Source: Pirellulales bacterium (GTDB lineage: Bacteria; Planctomycetota; Planctomycetia; Pirellulales; Thermoguttaceae). From it: a stretch of 51,581 nucleotides of DNA. The stretch lies in assembly GCA_020846145.1 (NCBI GenBank), contig JADLEL010000037.1, positions 1-51,581 on the forward strand. The letters are read 5' to 3'. Shown in pieces: positions 25,110-33,298 of the stretch (within the stretch, counting starts at the first letter, position 1; each line of letters begins with the position of its first letter). The notes beneath the pieces were generated by a model. It made no database searches, was not told the DNA's origin, and was given only the letters and a program-made list of their open reading frames with translations. A program made the position numbers and the translations under genes.

Positions 25110-26336
25110 ATGCTTACGCGAACCAAAACACTCCTTGTCGGAAGCGCCATTGCGGCGGCAATTTTCACCGGGTTGCCGCTCCAAGGCCAGGGCGGCGATC
25201 GGTTAAAAATCATCGTCGGACCCGAACGGAAGGTTTTGCCCGATGGCCTGCAGCCGTTCATGTTTCTCTCGCGCGAAGGCACTCTGGTGGTGCAAGCACA
25301 ATTGCCGACGGGGACGACGGAGTTCCCAGGACGATGGGGCACGGTTCGCTCGACGGACGGAGGCCGGATCTGGAAAACTTGGGAGGCGGCAAAAACGCAG
25401 GGTGGCGGTCCGTTCATCGAAGGCAGCGCGGCGCAGCTCAAGGATGGAACGATTCTAATTTTGCAGTGGGCGGCCCGAGGCCCCAAGGACGGCTACTTCA
25501 TCGGAAAACTTTGGGAATCGCGCGACGATTGGCGAACCCTCGCCGGACCAACCGACGCCCGATTCCATCTGCCGCAAGGCAAAGGCGGATTCGACGACGG
25601 CGGAAATCCGGTCGATGAGCTATTCCTTCATCGCACGTTGCTGGAAATGCCCAATGGAGACCTGCTCGCCACCGCTTATGGTTGGTTTCAAGAGGACACG
25701 ACTCCCTCTTCCTATAAGAAGACGATGAACAAGTTTCGCTCCCTGCTGCTGAAGTCGAAGGATCGCGGACGCAACTGGGCTCTGGTCTCGACCATTGCGG
25801 TCGATCCTGCCGTCGGAGAAGAAAGCTACAATGAACCGGTTCTGGTCCGTCTGACTCAAGGCAAGCACGAGGGGCGGTTGATCGTGCTGTTGCGCACGGG
25901 AAGCAATAAGGCAAAATGGCCCAATCCGCTTTACCAGACCGAGTCCGACGACGAAGGCAAGACTTGGAGCAAGCCGCGGCCGCTGGCTTTCGACGGCGTC
26001 GATCCGGAGTTGATCGAAATGCGCAGCGGGATTCTCGTGGCGGGTTTCGGCTGGCGAACTAAAGAGTCCCGCCAAAAAATTCGCGGGCCGCGCCGCCTGG
26101 GACCGGAACACGGCAACTACGTGGCGTTCAGCCTCGATCAGGGCGCCACGTGGACTCAGGTTACCCGGCTGACAAAGGAGCCGACCACGGGTTATGTGGC
26201 AATTAGGGAATTGGAGCCGAACAAGCTTTTTATGGTTTACGACGTGGGCGACGGATGGTTTCGCGAATGGGCCGACTATCCCAAGGGAATCGATCGCGCC
26301 ATTTGCGGCAGGCTTCTGGAAGTACGAAAGGAGTAA
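25110..26336 (+). CDS. Secreted sialidase-fold (BNR) protein
   Basis: The 408-residue product has the leader TLLVGSAIAAAIFTGLPLQG. Asp-box repeats are visible: RSTDGGRIWKTW near 77, KSKDRGRNWALVS near 215, ESDDEGKTWSKPRPL near 280 and SLDQGATWTQVTRL near 345. They define a six-bladed sialidase-type propeller. GDLLATAYGWF and EPVLVRLTQGKHEGRLIVLLR fit the exo-alpha-sialidase/neuraminidase-like group. The true substrate may not be sialic acid. It is preceded by site M3 and appears monocistronic, with nothing coding for about 390 bp downstream. Confidence 0.75.
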   Translation: MLTRTKTLLVGSAIAAAIFTGLPLQGQGGDRLKIIVGPERKVLPDGLQPFMFLSREGTLVVQAQLPTGTTEFPGRWGTVRSTDGGRIWKTWEAAKTQGGGPFIEGSAAQLKDGTILILQWAARGPKDGYFIGKLWESRDDWRTLAGPTDARFHLPQGKGGFDDGGNPVDELFLHRTLLEMPNGDLLATAYGWFQEDTTPSSYKKTMNKFRSLLLKSKDRGRNWALVSTIAVDPAVGEESYNEPVLVRLTQGKHEGRLIVLLRTGSNKAKWPNPLYQTESDDEGKTWSKPRPLAFDGVDPELIEMRSGILVAGFGWRTKESRQKIRGPRRLGPEHGNYVAFSLDQGATWTQVTRLTKEPTTGYVAIRELEPNKLFMVYDVGDGWFREWADYPKGIDRAICGRLLEVRKE

Positions 26337-26657
26337 CAGAATACTGCGAGTGCTTACCTAACGCCGAGGAAATTGCATTTTTTGAGGAGTGGAAAATGAT
26401 ACTCCATCGGCGCCTTCAACTTGCCCTTCCGATGATTGTCGTGGGAGGAGTTGCGCCCGGTCGCTTTGCGCAAAGCCGACGTAAAAAGCCTTATCTATTG
26501 TCGTGAGGCTACGCATTCCTCTCTCCCCGAACCGCGACCACTGGTCGCGGCTTTCCAACGGGTCCTCCCGTGAAAAAATGACTTTGCAAGCCACATGCTT
26601 GTACTTCGACGTGAATTCGGCCGGCTTGCACATCAATCATCATTTTGGAGCCGATGA
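26337..26657. other. Non-coding stretch with a palindrome
   Basis: I see no supportable gene. CCGCGACCA and TGGTCGCGG (26532-26550) form a 9-bp palindrome around one base, too tight for a terminator stem-loop. Short frames on both strands lack a ribosome site or family likeness. Confidence 0.5.
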
Positions 26658-26686
26658 TTGAAAAGCGACCGGACGTCGTTTAGACT
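26658..26686 (+). promoter_or_regulatory. Sigma-70-like promoter of the C1B peptidase
   Basis: TTGAAA (26658-26663), 17 bp, and TAGACT (26681-26686) give a good housekeeping promoter, with RNA start near 26693 and a leader of about 30 nt. Confidence 0.5.
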
Positions 26687-26724
26687 AAAGATTCGAACAA
26701 CTTCACTCCCATAAGGAACATTCC

Positions 26725-28116
26725 ATGAATCGTTTTCCACTTCTGTCCGGCATCGTGCTTGCATCCGTCCTCATTCTCGGCCTGGGAATGAGCGCCGCCG
26801 CCCTCGGCGAGGGCCTCAATCCGAAAACGCTCGAGCAACTTCGCAATTCGTGCAAACTCTCCGGCGCGAATCGGGCGCTCTACAACGCGGCGACCGGCAA
26901 CGGCCTCGGACAATTGACGCTCGATCGTGAAATCCTCCAAAACGACAACGACCACTTTAGCAACTCGGTGAAGGGCGGCGCCATCACCAACCAGAAAATG
27001 AGCGGGCGGTGCTGGATCTACGGCAGCTTGAACGTGCTGCGGCCCGAAGTGATGAAAAAGTACAAGCTCGACAATTTCGAGTTTTCGGAAAACTTTCTGG
27101 CCTTCTGGGACAAGCTCGAAAAGGCCAACTGCTTTCTGGAATACTCGATCGAGCTTGCCGACCGCGATCTCCTGGACCGGGAGATGTCGATGCTCATGAC
27201 GAAGCCGATCCAAGAGGGCGGCTGGTGGGATTACAACACGGGCCTGCTCGAAAAATACGGCGCGGTCCCCGCCGACGCCATGCCCGAAGCGGCGAATGCG
27301 GAGAACTCGGCCTTGCTTTTCAAGCTCTTGCAGCAGAAACTCCGCGTCGATGCGGTCGCGTTGCGGAAGCTGAAGAAGGAAGGCAAATCGGCGGCGGACT
27401 TGCAAGCCGCGAAGCAAAAAATGCTGCAGGAAGTCTATCGGATGCTGGTCTTAAGCGTGGGCGAGCCGCCGAAAATCTTCACCTGGCGATACGCGCCCAA
27501 AGGCGGCAAGCCCAGCGCGCCGGAGACGCTTACCCCGCAACAATTCTACAAGGAAAAGATCGGCATCGATCTATCGCAATACGTATGCCTGATGCACCAT
27601 CCGCTGCATCCCTACGGCAAGCATTATAATTTCGCCCGTTCGCGGAACGCGATCGACGGCAAGGACCAGAACTTCATCAACGTCGAGATCCAAGAGATGA
27701 AGGACTTGGCCGTCAAGGCGGTCTGCGACAACCAGCCGGTGTGTTTCAGTTGCGATGTATTGCACGATCAGGACCGCGGCATCATGGCCCTGGGCTTGCG
27801 CGATTACGAATCGCTCTTCGGCGTCAAACTCAAGCTCGATAAGGCCGACGCCATGCTGACGCGCGACAGCACGTCGAATCACGTGATGGTCTTTATCGGC
27901 GTCGATCTGAAAGACGGCAAGCCGGTCAAGTGGCGCGTGGAAAATAGCTGGGGAAAGGACAAAGGCAAGGACGGCTACTGGAACCTTTACGATTCCTGGT
28001 TCGATAAGTACGTCTATTGCCTCGTGATCCGCAAAGCCTATCTGCCCGCGAAGACGCTGCAAATTCTCGAAGAGGAGCCGACCGTTTTGCCGATGTGGGA
28101 TCCGCTGGCGGAATGA
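26725..28116 (+). CDS. Aminopeptidase C / bleomycin hydrolase-like (C1B), exported
   Basis: The 463-residue product carries the papain-like catalytic set: Q90 and C96 in TNQKMSGRCWIYG, H386 in SNHVMVFIGVD and N407 in VENSWGKDKG. The layout, including TKPIQEGGWWDYNTGLLEKYG, is that of C1B peptidases (PepC, bleomycin hydrolase), which are normally cytoplasmic aminopeptidases. Here a signal peptide precedes it (LLSGIVLASVLILGLGMSAAA), so it should work outside the cytoplasmic membrane. The usual C-terminal extension that blocks the active site may be altered; the protein ends TVLPMWDPLAE. AAGGAACATTCC precedes the ATG, and the gene has its own promoter. Confidence 0.88.
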   Translation: MNRFPLLSGIVLASVLILGLGMSAAALGEGLNPKTLEQLRNSCKLSGANRALYNAATGNGLGQLTLDREILQNDNDHFSNSVKGGAITNQKMSGRCWIYGSLNVLRPEVMKKYKLDNFEFSENFLAFWDKLEKANCFLEYSIELADRDLLDREMSMLMTKPIQEGGWWDYNTGLLEKYGAVPADAMPEAANAENSALLFKLLQQKLRVDAVALRKLKKEGKSAADLQAAKQKMLQEVYRMLVLSVGEPPKIFTWRYAPKGGKPSAPETLTPQQFYKEKIGIDLSQYVCLMHHPLHPYGKHYNFARSRNAIDGKDQNFINVEIQEMKDLAVKAVCDNQPVCFSCDVLHDQDRGIMALGLRDYESLFGVKLKLDKADAMLTRDSTSNHVMVFIGVDLKDGKPVKWRVENSWGKDKGKDGYWNLYDSWFDKYVYCLVIRKAYLPAKTLQILEEEPTVLPMWDPLAE

Positions 28117-28150
28117 AAAACGCCGGCTCGTCGATTCAAGAAAAGAAAAA

Positions 28151-28183
28151 ACCTTCGCAAGCGGGGCAGGAACTTGCGAAGGT
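28151..28183 (-). terminator. Rho-independent terminator, minus strand
   Basis: ACCTTCGCAAG and CTTGCGAAGGT form a perfect 11-bp stem with an 11-nt loop. On the minus strand it is followed directly by TTTTTCTTTTC. It lies 75 bp after the stop of the small gene at 28259 and ends that transcript. Confidence 0.7.
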
Positions 28184-28258
28184 ATAGAGGCGAGGGCATT
28201 GCCCTTGCACTAATAGTATCATATAAAACTGAAATTATTGCACAACCCCCACGCGGAG

Positions 28259-28507
28259 TTATGCGGAGATTTTTTTTGAATTTTTTTCTAATTCGATGAT
28301 TCGAATGGATTGGCCGTCCTGATCGAATACCTCCAGGGTATCATTTTCCACCCACCAGATTACCTGGTATCCGCCCGCCCTGAATTTTCGCCCGACATAT
28401 CGGCAATCGCCAAGTAGTATAGTCTCCATGAAGGGTGGGTTGACCCCTAACTCATTGAATAGGGAGGCGATAGTCTGGGAAAAATAGTCGGTTTGGGCAT
28501 CGGGCAT
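28259..28507 (-). CDS. Small hypothetical protein
   Basis: The 82-residue product is read from the ATG at 28507, chosen because GAGGAAG precedes it by 5 nt; a longer frame to 28576 lacks such a site. I do not recognise the family. The sequence has a helical N-terminus (TDYFSQTIASLFNELG) and a strand-rich second half (YQVIWWVENDTLEVFDQDG, QSIRIIEL) with a basic tail. There is no signal peptide or membrane segment. It is followed by a strong terminator and lies 111 bp downstream of the nitroreductase gene on the same strand, so they may share a transcript. Confidence 0.6.
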   Translation of the reverse strand: MPDAQTDYFSQTIASLFNELGVNPPFMETILLGDCRYVGRKFRAGGYQVIWWVENDTLEVFDQDGQSIRIIELEKNSKKISA

Positions 28508-28618
28508 GGTGCTTCCTCGTGGTTTGGGGATAAGCACTGATTCGGATTTTAACCGGCTCCCGATTGCATCCAACATGCGATCCCGGCATACTTTGCGCAG
28601 CTTAACAGCCGAATATCT

Positions 28619-29440
28619 TTACCTCCAAGTAATTTGAAGCGGTTTGCGGGGTGGGATGGAGTGATAGGATTCCAGCGGGTAGCCGATCATCAGGCCGCCG
28701 TACATGACATTGCCTTTGGGGAGGCTGAGGGACTCTTCGACTTGGGGGGAACATTTCGCGGCGAGGTGCAAAAAGCCCGCCCAGCAGGCGCCTAGTCCGT
28801 ACGGCAGCGCGGCGAGTTCGGCGGTGGCCAGGGCGATGGTGCAGGAACTTTGCGCGAAGTGGTCTTTTTCCTTTCCGTGGGCAATCAGCAGATGCGGGCA
28901 TCCGCGGAGGATCGGATCGTAGCCGGCGTCCCACGCGGCGACCAGCGGTCCGGCATGGTAGCGTCCGCCGATGAGCTGGTTCTTCGCGGTCATCTCGCGC
29001 ATCCATTCGATCACGGCGGCGGCCAGTTTTTTCACCTCCAAAGAATCGTAAACCACGCGCCACTCGACCGTTTGGGAGTTCATGCCGGTCGGGGCGTAAT
29101 GGGCGATATCGAGCACGGCCGCGAGGACCGATTTTTCGACCGCTTGCGGTTGGTAGCGGCGGATGGAGCGCCGCCCCTCGATCAACTGCGCGACCGCTCG
29201 CGGCGTACCGCGCCAGTCGGGATCGAGCGAACGGCAGCCTTCGGCCTCGAGCGCGGCGTGTGCGAGCGATCGTTCGGGACAAGCGGCAATGCAATGCCCG
29301 CAGAGGATGCAGCGTTTCGGAGCGTCGTCGGGCGTTTGCGGCAGGCCGCCCTCGACCGACACCAAGCCCATCGGACAGGCCGCGGCGCACTGGCCGCAAT
29401 ACGTGCAAAGCGATTCGTCGATGGAGAGCAGGTTGGACAT
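28619..29440 (-). CDS. Ferredoxin-nitroreductase fusion
   Basis: The 273-residue product has an N-terminal 2[4Fe-4S] ferredoxin domain with two CX2CX2CX3C clusters (C12, C15, C18, C22 and C44, C47, C50, C54). A nitroreductase/FMN domain follows from about residue 85 (EGRRSIRRYQPQAV, APTGMNSQTVEWRVV, ALPYGLGACWAGFL). Such proteins are cytoplasmic NAD(P)H- or ferredoxin-linked flavin reductases; the ferredoxin part suggests electron delivery from an iron-sulphur donor. The natural substrate is unknown. AGGATAATCACC precedes the ATG. Hairpin repeat B lies immediately upstream. Confidence 0.88.
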   Translation of the reverse strand: MSNLLSIDESLCTYCGQCAAACPMGLVSVEGGLPQTPDDAPKRCILCGHCIAACPERSLAHAALEAEGCRSLDPDWRGTPRAVAQLIEGRRSIRRYQPQAVEKSVLAAVLDIAHYAPTGMNSQTVEWRVVYDSLEVKKLAAAVIEWMREMTAKNQLIGGRYHAGPLVAAWDAGYDPILRGCPHLLIAHGKEKDHFAQSSCTIALATAELAALPYGLGACWAGFLHLAAKCSPQVEESLSLPKGNVMYGGLMIGYPLESYHSIPPRKPLQITWR

Positions 29441-29488
29441 GGTGATTATCCTGCGGATTCTGTTTTCACCGCTTGCGGGAGATTCGAG

Positions 29489-29596
29489 ATTTGTAACCGT
29501 TCACGGGGGAATGTCCCGATTTTCGCGGCGCAAAAGATTATGGTGCTCTAAAAGTGCTTAATCGCCGCGAAAATGGGACTGTCCCCCTCGCGCCGC
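29489..29596. repeat. Hairpin repeat B, copy 1
   Basis: Starting ATTTGTAACCGTTCAC, this element has arms TGTCCCGATTTTCGCGGCG and CGCCGCGAAAATGGGACTGT around a 33-bp centre. A nearly identical copy is at 51393-51501, in the same orientation. Repeat A copy 2 abuts it. The structure is REP-like and non-coding. Confidence 0.8.
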
Positions 29597-29600
29597 CCAA

Positions 29601-29727
29601 AGTTTTTCGTTTAGCCCGGAGCCAACGGCGACGGCGGGTGGTGTTTTCCAGTGCCCCTTATGCCCGCCTTCGCCGTTGGCTCCGGGCTAAACGATTGGTT
29701 GCGGCTACGCCGTGCTAGGAATTATCC
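29601..29727 (-). repeat. Dispersed hairpin repeat A, copy 2 (inverted)
   Basis: This is the reverse complement of copy 1, slightly shorter and with a few substitutions (for example TTCGCC in place of GTCGCC in one arm). It ends 30 bp from the stop of the agmatinase-like gene; copy 3 sits on the other side of that gene in the opposite orientation. Confidence 0.8.
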
Positions 29728-29756
29728 GACTTCATTTCTCCGCTCCGAAACGAGAA

Positions 29757-30650
29757 CTATTTTCCGCGATTTCGCAGACCGATTTGCCGATACGCGAGGA
29801 CTTTCATGGCCAGACGGGCGGCGACGAGATCGCAGCCGGGCGGATGGGGAGAGGGGACGAACTCGACCATGTCGGTCGAAAACCAGTCGATCTTCGGATT
29901 CTCCGCCACGCCGCGGATCACGTCCATGGTTTGCCGCCAGGAAAGTCCGTTCGGTTGCGGCGTGCCCGTGCTGGGGATGAGCGAGGGATCCAATCCATCG
30001 ACGTCGAGCGTGAAATAGACTTTGCCTTCGAGCCGCCGCAGGCTTTCGAGCACCTCCGGCCAGCGCCGGGGAAACTCGTGGGCGTAATAAAGAGTAATCC
30101 GATCGCTCGTCGAAGCCACCTCGAATTCTTCGCGGGAGAGGCTGCGGATGCCGATCTGCAAAAATCGGCAGCCGCGTTCCCAAAGCCGACGCATCACGGT
30201 GCCGTGCGACCATTTCAATCCGCCGAGCGTGTCGGCGAGATCGGCGTGGGCGTCGAGTTGCACGACGGTTACGTCGCGCAAATCGTCGCACAGGCCGGTC
30301 AGGGTTCCGTAGGTCAGCGAGTGTTCGCCGCCGAGGCCGAAAACGAATCTTCCCCGCAACGGGCGCATGAAATCGCGGATTTGGCCGAGAGCCGTCTCGA
30401 GACTTTCGGTCGGATCGAAACGCAAAGGGGGCGCGACGTGGATTTTCGGCGAGTATTGGAAATCCAGGCCGGTTTCTTCCTCGAACAATTCGATTTGCGA
30501 ACTGGATTGGAGAATGGCGCGCGGCCCGCCCGAAGTGCCCGTTCCGTAAGATACGGTTTTTTCCAAGGGCAATTGGACCATCACCACGTCGGCCGCATCG
30601 AAAGTTGCCGAAGGGGTGGGCAGGAATTGATTTTCCGGAAAGGATTCCAT
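29757..30650 (-). CDS. speB: Agmatinase/arginase-family ureohydrolase
   Basis: The 297-residue product shows all binuclear manganese motifs of the ureohydrolase family: GLGGEHSLTYG (about 105), QLDAHADLADTLGG (about 132), SHGTVMRRL, and YFTLDVDGLDPSLIPSTGTP (about 210). Length and the TPQPNGLSW segment fit agmatinase better than arginase. Agmatinase hydrolyses agmatine to putrescine and urea in polyamine synthesis; guanidinobutyrase or a related activity is possible. It is a single cytoplasmic gene with a weak ribosome site. It is bracketed by inverted copies of repeat A (29601-29727 and 30767-30924). The symbol is assigned by family only. Confidence 0.85.
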   Translation of the reverse strand: MESFPENQFLPTPSATFDAADVVMVQLPLEKTVSYGTGTSGGPRAILQSSSQIELFEEETGLDFQYSPKIHVAPPLRFDPTESLETALGQIRDFMRPLRGRFVFGLGGEHSLTYGTLTGLCDDLRDVTVVQLDAHADLADTLGGLKWSHGTVMRRLWERGCRFLQIGIRSLSREEFEVASTSDRITLYYAHEFPRRWPEVLESLRRLEGKVYFTLDVDGLDPSLIPSTGTPQPNGLSWRQTMDVIRGVAENPKIDWFSTDMVEFVPSPHPPGCDLVAARLAMKVLAYRQIGLRNRGK

Positions 30651-30766
30651 GATTCAGCCTGAGTCTGCAATAGGTTATATTATCGATGATCTATATCGGC
30701 CATCAACGTCAAAAAAATGTATGAGGTATTCAAGTGACCAAGGAGACAAATTCAGACCTCAAATTA

Positions 30767-30924
30767 CCTAGCGCGGCGTAGCCGCAACCAATCGTTTAGC
30801 CCGGAGCCAACGGCGACGGCGGGCATAAGGGGCACTGGAAAACTCCACCCGCCGTCGCCGTTGGCTCCGGGCTAAACGAAAAACTTTGAGGAATTAGCCT
30901 CAATCCTGAAAACTAATGGCATAA
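30767..30924 (+). repeat. Dispersed hairpin repeat A, copy 3
   Basis: The copy is 158 bp, the same length and orientation as copy 1 and identical except for a few bases in its final quarter. It occupies part of the 500-bp gap between the agmatinase-like gene and the ABC permease gene. The rest of that gap (30925-31152) is AT-rich and shows no gene. Confidence 0.85.
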
Positions 30925-31152
30925 CGATTCGACCGTTATTATAACAAAGTCTAATTGAGCCTATCCAGCATGGGACAAAGATTGCGATTAGGTAATATGC
31001 GAATGATGGAGCGCATGGTAAAACCTGTTTCATTATCCGGCCTTGGCGCCTTTCGCTGAGGCATTATTGTTTCTTAAATCATCATTTTCGACTAATCAAG
31101 GTTGACAAAGGCGGACGGAATCGCCGAAAATAAAAAGTTTGGAAAGTTGGGG

Positions 31153-32346
31153 ATGACTAAAGGTATCCAGGCGGATGCGCCCTCCTTTGGCAGCGTTATC
31201 AACATCATGCGGTTTTCGACATTTATCGTGAAAAACATCGTCCGCCGCCGGATGCGGTCATTTCTGACCGTCGTTGGGGTGGCCGTAGCGGTGGGGGCCG
31301 TTGTGGCGTTGGTCGGAATATCTTTCGGCTTCGAGCGTTCGTTTTTAGCGATCTACCAGAACCAAAAAGTGGATTTAATCATCGAACAGACCGGCCAAAA
31401 ACAAAAGCTGGCCAGCTCGCTGCCACTGGAGTTTGCCGAAAAGATCAAGGCGGTTCCGGGCGTGGCGGACGTGTATCCGGGACTCGTCGATCAAATTGCC
31501 CACGAGGAATTGGAGCCGCTGGGATTGATCGTTCAGGGCTGGGACGCGGATTCGCCGCTCTTGAACCAATTCGAGTTTATCGCGGGCCGGCGCTACAAGG
31601 CCGGCGCGGCCGACGAAGTGATCGTGGGTAAAAAGTTGGCGGCCACCCTCGACAAGAAGGTGGGCGACGCGATCACCGTTTTGGACGACAAAAAATTCTC
31701 CATCGTGGGAATCGTCGAAGCGGGCTCTTCGCTGGAAAACAGCATGATGTACATGAATCTCGACGCGCTGCAAAAATTCATGGGCGGGCGCGAGAAAATG
31801 GTCAGCGGCTTCGGAGTAAGATTAAAAGATGAAATCCGCTCCTCGGAGGAGGCCATCGACCGCGTTGCGAAACAAATCGCCGCCTTGGACAAGATTCTCG
31901 ACGTGAAAACCGCCAGCGAACTCGTGAAAACCACCACCGAAATTCAATTCGTCCGCGCTATGGCCTGGGTAACCTCGGCGATCGCGCTGGTGATCGGCAC
32001 GATCAGCATGTTGAACACGATGATTATGTCGGTTTTCGAGCGGACCAAAGAGATCGGCGTGCTCCGCGCCATCGGCTGGGGACGATTCCGCGTGGTAAAG
32101 ATGATCATCATGGAATCGATGCTGCTGAGCATCATCGGCGGCGCGGTAGGGACGATCGGAGCCATCGCCCTCACGAAATTGCTCAGCCGGATTCCCATCG
32201 CCTCCACCGTGGTCGAGGGAAATCTCGCCCCGATCGTCATTCTGGAAGGCTTCGCGATCGCCTTGGGCGTAGGATTCCTGGGGGCGTTGTATCCCGCATA
32301 CCGCGGCGCGCAACTGCTGCCGACGGAGGCCCTTCGCCATGAATAA
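31153..32346 (+). CDS. FtsX/MacB-type ABC transporter permease
   Basis: The 397-residue membrane protein has one N-terminal transmembrane helix (SFLTVVGVAVAVGAVVALVGIS), a periplasmic MacB-like domain (about 60-270) and three C-terminal helices (AMAWVTSAIALVIGTISMLNT, MLLSIIGGAVGTIGAIALT, GFAIALGVGFLGALYPAYRG). Together these give the four-helix FtsX/LolC/MacB fold. I chose the ATG at 31153 because GGAAAG precedes it; the ATG at 31207 (MRFSTFIVKN) is the alternative and matches the usual N-terminus of this group. It pairs with the ATPase gene it overlaps by 8 bp. Substrates of such pairs include lipoproteins, peptides and antibiotics, or they do mechanical work on the envelope; none can be chosen here. 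Confidence 0.88.
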   Translation: MTKGIQADAPSFGSVINIMRFSTFIVKNIVRRRMRSFLTVVGVAVAVGAVVALVGISFGFERSFLAIYQNQKVDLIIEQTGQKQKLASSLPLEFAEKIKAVPGVADVYPGLVDQIAHEELEPLGLIVQGWDADSPLLNQFEFIAGRRYKAGAADEVIVGKKLAATLDKKVGDAITVLDDKKFSIVGIVEAGSSLENSMMYMNLDALQKFMGGREKMVSGFGVRLKDEIRSSEEAIDRVAKQIAALDKILDVKTASELVKTTTEIQFVRAMAWVTSAIALVIGTISMLNTMIMSVFERTKEIGVLRAIGWGRFRVVKMIIMESMLLSIIGGAVGTIGAIALTKLLSRIPIASTVVEGNLAPIVILEGFAIALGVGFLGALYPAYRGAQLLPTEALRHE

Positions 32347-33145
32347 CGCCTCGATGAAAACGGAGTCTTCCAGAAATCCGCTACATAAAAGTTCCGAAAT
32401 GAGCAATTCCAACTCGGTCAGTCCGACGCGCGAATCGACGCTCTTGCGCACCGAACACATCAGCAAACTGTATCCCGACGGCGAAGTCCACGCCGTCGAG
32501 GATGTTAGCATCGGCATCCGCCGCGGCGAGTACGCGGCCATCATGGGACCGAGCGGGAGCGGGAAATCGACCTTGCTGAACCTGCTCGGCGCGCTCGATC
32601 TGCCCACCACCGGCGAAATCTACTTCGAGGGGGAAGCCTTTTCCACGATCAAGAATCTCGACCGTTTCCGTTCGGAGAAGCTGGGGTTCATCTTTCAATC
32701 GTTCCACTTGCTGCCCATTCTCACCGCCGCGGAGAACGTGCAGGTGCCGATGTTCGAGGGTTCGCTCCCCACCGCCGCGCGGATGAAAAAGGCCCGCGAA
32801 CTGCTGGAAACCGTGAGCATGGAGCATCGCGCGAATCATCTGCCGCTGAAACTCTCGGTCGGCGAACGGCAGCGCGTGGCCATCGCCCGGGCGCTGGCCA
32901 ACGACCCGATCTTGCTCTTGGCCGACGAACCGACGGGCAATTTGGATTCGCACACCGCCGCGGAAATCTTCGACCTCTTCGAGCGGCTGCACCGCGAGCG
33001 CGGCATGACCATCGTGCTCATTACGCACGATCCCGATCTGGCCGACCGGGCGCAGCGGATTATCCGCATGCAAGACGGCCGACTGAAATCGGACGGAATG
33101 GAACGCAAGCGCGGCCCCTCCGTGCTGCCCCCGTTCGCGGTTTGA
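32339..33145 (+). CDS. ABC transporter ATP-binding protein (LolD/MacB type)
   Basis: The 268-residue product has Walker A GPSGSGKST (70-78), a Q-loop in GFIFQSFHLLP, Walker B LLLADEPTGNLD and a switch His in VLITHD. The signature reads LSVGERQRVA where LSGGQ is usual; LSVGE-type variants are common in the LolD/MacB group. A Ser-rich extension of about 35 residues precedes the domain, so translation could instead begin at the Met at 32399. It energises the permease encoded just upstream. No periplasmic adaptor gene is adjacent, so the system is a two-component exporter as seen. Confidence 0.9.
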   Translation: MNNASMKTESSRNPLHKSSEMSNSNSVSPTRESTLLRTEHISKLYPDGEVHAVEDVSIGIRRGEYAAIMGPSGSGKSTLLNLLGALDLPTTGEIYFEGEAFSTIKNLDRFRSEKLGFIFQSFHLLPILTAAENVQVPMFEGSLPTAARMKKARELLETVSMEHRANHLPLKLSVGERQRVAIARALANDPILLLADEPTGNLDSHTAAEIFDLFERLHRERGMTIVLITHDPDLADRAQRIIRMQDGRLKSDGMERKRGPSVLPPFAV

Positions 33146-33185
33146 TTTTCCCGGTTTGCTGGTGGTCCTGCAATTTATATTTGAC

Positions 33186-33269
33186 GGGTGCCATGCCCAC
33201 GCTTGCGTGGGCATGTTGCCGTGTTTTCCGGCGATTCTCATGCCCACGACGAGCGTGGGCATGGCACCC
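33186..33269. repeat. Inverted repeat after the ABC genes
   Basis: GGGTGCCATGCCCACGC at the left and GCGTGGGCATGGCACCC at the right are complementary, and each arm contains its own small hairpin (GCCCACGCTTGCGTGGGC). The element spans 84 bp between converging genes and could also act as a bidirectional transcription barrier. Confidence 0.75.
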
Positions 33270-33298
33270 TAACGTGTCATTTAGTGATAGACAGACCA

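Noticed and set aside
26532..26550. Palindrome considered as a terminator
   Set aside because: The arms are separated by one base only and no T tract follows on either strand.
26358..26636. 92-codon minus-strand frame downstream of the sialidase at 25110
   Set aside because: No ribosome site, no family, and it crosses the 19-bp palindrome.
33145..33298. Small gene between the ABC and VIT/vWA genes
   Set aside because: The stretch is occupied by a nested inverted repeat; frames through it are by-products.
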